64,000 nt of DNA from CBFIDA01 sp965661085. GTDB lineage: Bacteria > Pseudomonadota > Gammaproteobacteria > Comchoanobacterales > Comchoanobacteraceae. Both the position numbers and the translations under genes were made by a program. Of this stretch, positions 60,630 to 64,000 are shown piece after piece; positions within the stretch are counted from its first letter, which is position 1, and each line of letters opens with the position of its first letter. The notes under the pieces were generated by a model that saw only the letters and a list, made by a program, of their open reading frames with translations, did no database searches and was not told where the DNA came from. Location of the stretch: contig CBFIDA010000002.1 of the NCBI GenBank assembly GCA_965661085.1, positions 1-64,000 of the forward strand, read 5' to 3'.

Positions 60630-62702
60630 GTGTCAAAGATGTTTGATTTGTCTGCGCCTTGGCGACCCGAGGACGTCACATTGCCACAGCTGACACAACT
60701 GAGAAAACAGTTGGTCTTGTGGTCACATCATTACTATGTGTTGGGCGAGTCAAAGGTGCCTGACGCCACCTTTGATGCATGGTTTGCATGCTGTGTGGCA
60801 GTTGAAGCATTGCACCCCTCCTGGCAAGATCCATGTTCACCCACGGCGCGTGTGGGTGCGCCTGTTGCCGCAGGTCAGGCGTCCCTAGAGCATGGCATCG
60901 CCATGTTGTCCCTGGACAACGTGTTTGACGATGCACAGCTGCAGCATTTTATGGCGCGTTGTCAAAATCGTCTGCCGGATGCATCACTCACCTGGTCGAT
61001 TGAACCCAAATTTGATGGGCTGGCGATCAACATCACCTATGTGGATGGCCGCTTGCAACATGTTGCAACGCGTGGTGATGGTCGTGCTGGCGAGGACATC
61101 ACCCATGCAGCCAAGACCATTCGGACCTTACCCTTGACGTTGCAGGGGACCGGTTGGCCGCATGTGCTGGAAGTGCGTGGTGAAGTTTACATGGACAAAG
61201 AGGGTTTTGCAGCGCTCAATGACAAATTGGCCAAAAGCGGTGGCAAAGTTTTTGCCAACCCACGCAACGCCGCTGCTGGCAGTTTGCGTCAACTGGACCC
61301 CAAGGTTGTTGCGGCAAGACCATTGTCCTTATTTTGTTATGCAGTGGGTCAGGTGATTGGAGATTGGTCAACGCCAACACAATCGGCATTGCTGGCCCAG
61401 TTAAAGTGCTGGGGTCTGCCGGTGTCAGATTTGTGTACGGTGGCGGATGACTTGGCGGAATGCTTGGCGTGTCGTGCCGATTGGCTGGCGCGTAGGCACA
61501 CACTGCCATATGAAATTGATGGCATTGTGTTTAAAGTCAATGCGCTGCATTTACAAGAAAAACTGGGGCAAGTCAGTCGTGCGCCCAGATGGGCTACGGC
61601 ATACAAATTTCCTGCAGAAGAAGTTTTGACCACTGTAGAGCATGTGTCGTTTCAGGTGGGGCGAACGGGTGTGGTGACACCTGTGGCCCATGTGCGGCCC
61701 GCCAAAGTGGGTGGCGCAGTGTTGCGCAACATGACGTTGCACAATTTTGACGAATTGCAGCGTAAAGATGTGCGTGTGGGCGATACGGTTGTGATTCGAC
61801 GTGCTGGCGATGTCATTCCTGAGTTGGTGCGTGTTTTGCCAGAATCTCGGCAGGATGACCTTGTGCCTGTGGTCTTGCCCAAGTGCTGTCCAGTGTGTCA
61901 AACACCATTGGTGCAAGAAACTGGCGAAGTGGCATGGCGCTGTCCCAATACGTTGGCATGTCCTGCACAAGTGAAGGCTGCCTTGGTGCACTTTTGTTCT
62001 AAAAAAGCCATGAATGTTGTGGGCTTGGGGCCTTCTCAGGTTGAGCTCTTGATTGATGCTGGTCTGGTGGAAAGATTGCCGGATTTGTACCAATTACAAG
62101 CTTCGCAATTGTTGATGTTGCCTGGTTTTGCTCAAAAGTCTGCCGATCAACTCATCGCGTCGATTGCCAACAGCCTTCAGACCACCATGCCACGTTTCAT
62201 TCATGCGTTGGGGGTGCGTCATGTTGGCAGCACCACCGCAGTCACATTGGCACAGGCCAGTCAGGGCGATTGGGCCTGGCTGATGCAAGCCTCAAACGAA
62301 ACATTGCTGGCTTTGCCAGACATTGGTCCTGCAGTGGTCGCACAATGGTTGTTGTTTCGGCAGTCGGTGCGTATGCAGGAAGACATCAACACGCTGTTCA
62401 CCCTCGGTTTGACATGGCCCAGTATCGGTGTTGACACCGTTGAAGAGGGCACCTTGCAAGGTCATGTGTATGTCATCACAGGGCGTTTTGAGCGTTATGG
62501 CCGTGCCGAAATGACAAGCATGCTCCAAGCGCAGGGGGCCAAGGTGGCCAGTCAGGTGTCGCGGCATACCACTGGCCTCATTGCGGGTGACAAAGCGGGC
62601 TCAAAACACCAAAAAGCCATTGATTTGGAGGTCCCCATATTGGGTGAGTCAGACTTTCTTCAGTTGATGGGGCAAGCGATGCCAGATGATGCCAATGCAT
62701 GA
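60630..62702 (+). CDS. ligA: NAD-dependent DNA ligase LigA
   Basis: Seals nicks between Okazaki fragments and in repair, using NAD. 690 aa. The adenylated lysine is in WSIEPKFDGLAINI (near residue 124), with GDGRAGEDIT, LEVRGEVYM and NPRNAAAGSLRQLD. The zinc finger is CCPVCQTPLVQ...CPNTLACPAQ, helix-hairpin-helix repeats follow, and a BRCT domain (from about 610) closes the protein with VITGRFERYGRAEM. GTG 60630 has GGGGTGA upstream; ATG 60639 is an alternative. Last gene of the zipA-like operon. Confidence 0.98.
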   Translation: MSKMFDLSAPWRPEDVTLPQLTQLRKQLVLWSHHYYVLGESKVPDATFDAWFACCVAVEALHPSWQDPCSPTARVGAPVAAGQASLEHGIAMLSLDNVFDDAQLQHFMARCQNRLPDASLTWSIEPKFDGLAINITYVDGRLQHVATRGDGRAGEDITHAAKTIRTLPLTLQGTGWPHVLEVRGEVYMDKEGFAALNDKLAKSGGKVFANPRNAAAGSLRQLDPKVVAARPLSLFCYAVGQVIGDWSTPTQSALLAQLKCWGLPVSDLCTVADDLAECLACRADWLARRHTLPYEIDGIVFKVNALHLQEKLGQVSRAPRWATAYKFPAEEVLTTVEHVSFQVGRTGVVTPVAHVRPAKVGGAVLRNMTLHNFDELQRKDVRVGDTVVIRRAGDVIPELVRVLPESRQDDLVPVVLPKCCPVCQTPLVQETGEVAWRCPNTLACPAQVKAALVHFCSKKAMNVVGLGPSQVELLIDAGLVERLPDLYQLQASQLLMLPGFAQKSADQLIASIANSLQTTMPRFIHALGVRHVGSTTAVTLAQASQGDWAWLMQASNETLLALPDIGPAVVAQWLLFRQSVRMQEDINTLFTLGLTWPSIGVDTVEEGTLQGHVYVITGRFERYGRAEMTSMLQAQGAKVASQVSRHTTGLIAGDKAGSKHQKAIDLEVPILGESDFLQLMGQAMPDDANA

Positions 62703-63068
62703 CCATCAGAGACGTCACATTCAAATTGAGCCATGAAGACTGTATTCGACCGATGGTGGGCTCAACAACTCATGTGAAATACAGGAAGTTTTCAGTTTTG
62801 TCTGCGCAAAAAGCAAGCGGTCACACCAAGCATCGCTGCCCGTTCTTGTGGCGAAAAATATGCCAACGGCATGAAGGTTAGGGTGATTGATGTGGTGATC
62901 AAATACCGATGTGAAGCAATCTATGAGCCCATCCCCAGTTGCAACCACTTCAAACAGATTTTTGGTAAAAGACAAATGGATTCATGGGTTTGTCTGGATG
63001 TGTTGAATCTGAGTGGGATGGTGCGAGTGTGGCCATGAAAGGCCCTTGACATCTGAGTACGGTATGAA
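62703..63068. other. Intergenic region with possible gene remnant
   Basis: 366 bases between ligA and udk. On the - strand a frame of 84 codons (62721-62975) encodes FEVVATGDGLIDCFTSVFDH; another frame of the same strand encodes FSPQERAAMLGVTACFLRR before stops. Two protein-like stretches in different frames suggest a decayed, frameshifted gene, but I could not name it. The plus strand shows nothing convincing. Confidence 0.35.
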
Positions 63069-63725
63069 TCAAGCGTCATTGGGCATGATGGCTGCTGCAG
63101 GTTGCATCTGTGTGTTGAGGAACACATCGATCGTTTGATTCAACCAGCTCATTGGGCCTGGCACAGGCCCACCATCATCAAAGAGCTGGGAGGCAAATTG
63201 TTTGGAGGGCAAAACGTATTTCATCAGCATGGGATGTACTGTTTTTTCATATTGGTTCAAAACAGATTCAACCGTTCGTCCACGTTCCATACAGTCACGT
63301 CGGATGCGTCTCAACAAACAGACATCCAGCGGTGTATCCAGATAAATGCGATGTTGTGCCAAGGCGCGTATTTCTTCAATGGCCAGCAACAAGATGCCTT
63401 CGACAATGATGATTGGGCAAGGTTGAACAGTGATGTGCTTGGCTGTGCGGGCGTGGGTTTTGAAGTCGTATTCAGGAATGTGTATTGCTTGACCTGCCTG
63501 CAGCTGTTTGAGATGTTGCACCAAGAGGGGAAAGTCGATGGCTTCGGGTGCATCATAATTCATCAACGCCCGTTCTTGCAGGCTACACTGTGACTGATCA
63601 TGATAATAGGCATCAGAGCGCAGCACAGTGATGACATCACTTGGCCATTTTGCCAACAAACCATTGGCCAAAGTTGTTTTGCCGCTGCCAGAGGGACCAG
63701 AAATGCTGATGACGAGGGTGTTCAT
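63069..63725 (-). CDS. udk: Uridine kinase
   Basis: Phosphorylates uridine and cytidine in pyrimidine salvage. 218 aa from ATG 63725. The P-loop ISGPSGSGKTTLANGL is at residues 7-22, followed by DAYYHDQS, the segment NYDAPEAIDFPLL, IHIPEYDFKTHAR and IIVEGILLLAIEEI. RRIRRDCMERGRTVESVL is the lid. The ORF could be extended upstream into the Smr-domain gene, but that part has no similarity. It lies seven bases after that gene on the same strand. Confidence 0.95.
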   Translation of the reverse strand: MNTLVISISGPSGSGKTTLANGLLAKWPSDVITVLRSDAYYHDQSQCSLQERALMNYDAPEAIDFPLLVQHLKQLQAGQAIHIPEYDFKTHARTAKHITVQPCPIIIVEGILLLAIEEIRALAQHRIYLDTPLDVCLLRRIRRDCMERGRTVESVLNQYEKTVHPMLMKYVLPSKQFASQLFDDGGPVPGPMSWLNQTIDVFLNTQMQPAAAIMPNDA

Positions 63726-63732
63726 GATGCGA

Positions 63733-64000
63733 TCATTCCTTGTGCTTTTTGAAGAGAACCAGGGTGGCGCCCATGCCACCCATGGATGGTGGTGCTTGAC
63801 AAAAGCCAAGCACGGTCATGTCGTCGTGCAAAGTTTGGTGCACGGTGTCTTTGAGAATGCCTGCACCAACACCATGTACCAGCAACGCAGTGCGCACATG
63901 CTGAGCACGATATGTGGCCAGTAGATCAAGCAATTGTGCATGACATTGTGCAGCGGTCATGCCATGAAAATCTTGACGCGTGTGGGGTGGTTTTTTGGCA
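63733..64000 (-). CDS. Smr-domain protein (C-terminal end, cut by window edge)
   Basis: The frame stays open to the window edge. The visible 89 residues form a complete Smr domain: RQDFHGMTAAQCHAQLLDLL (LDxHG-type motif), ALLVHGVGAGILKDTVHQTL (GxG) and APPSMGGMGATLVLFKKHK. Stand-alone Smr proteins such as SmrB are endonucleases acting on RNA at collided ribosomes; the domain also ends MutS2. The missing N-terminus leaves the choice open. It is the gene before udk in the same direction. Confidence 0.9.
   Translation of the reverse strand, partial: AKKPPHTRQDFHGMTAAQCHAQLLDLLATYRAQHVRTALLVHGVGAGILKDTVHQTLHDDMTVLGFCQAPPSMGGMGATLVLFKKHKE

Noticed and set aside
1..64000. CRISPR arrays, insertion sequences, integrases or rRNA genes
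   Set aside because: No spaced direct repeats, transposase motifs or rRNA sequence were found on reading both strands.

Overview
The window is a gene-dense stretch, about half GC by eye, from a gammaproteobacterium that looks host-associated. The order tpiA-secG-tRNA-Leu(GAG)-nuoA to nuoN is the one known from Legionella and Coxiella relatives. rlmD-relA and a zipA-like gene close to ligA are also gammaproteobacterial neighbours. PdxS/PdxT vitamin B6 synthesis is unusual for the class. Several large membrane or coiled-coil proteins without recognisable families, a CE-clan (Ulp1-like) cysteine protease relic and a possible diverged kinase are of the kind that intracellular Legionellales-like bacteria use on eukaryotic hosts. 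The genus cannot be named from this sequence alone.

Bases 1-19392 (+ strand) form one almost continuous transcription unit: the end of pdxS, then pdxT, murC, ddl, tpiA, secG, a tRNA-Leu and all fourteen genes of proton-pumping complex I (nuoA-N). Most neighbours overlap or lie within a few bases. The only gap inside nuo, between nuoG and nuoH, holds an open 47-codon frame.

Bases 19461-33250 are an accessory region. It carries two paralogous multi-spanning membrane proteins (- strand), a Gln-rich 372-aa protein with a hairpin around its ribosome-binding site, lspA, a 1065-aa membrane protein, clpB behind a near-consensus heat-shock promoter, and a possible kinase-fold protein behind a near-perfect sigma-70 promoter.

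Bases 33453-43028 are mainly metabolic: an amino-acid:cation symporter broken by an in-frame TAG, a serC-serA-serB-phosphotransferase operon (- strand), an ornithine-cyclodeaminase-family gene, dacB (PBP4) and rseP. Bases 43151-46315 encode a 1054-aa protein with an N-terminal membrane domain and a very long coiled coil.

Bases 46538-64000 carry rlmD-relA, a pyrophosphate-type phosphofructokinase with a three-domain LplT/PlsC/acyl-ACP-synthetase fusion, a small MscS channel, the CE-clan protease relic (in-frame TAA), mpl (murein recycling, a counterpart to murC), a glycine-zipper lipoprotein (an LspA substrate), a lysine-rich histone-like protein, an operon of a ZipA-like protein without membrane anchor, a secreted possibly DotI/IcmL-like protein and ligA, then udk and the C-terminal end of an Smr-domain gene. 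No insertion sequences, CRISPR arrays or rRNA genes were seen.
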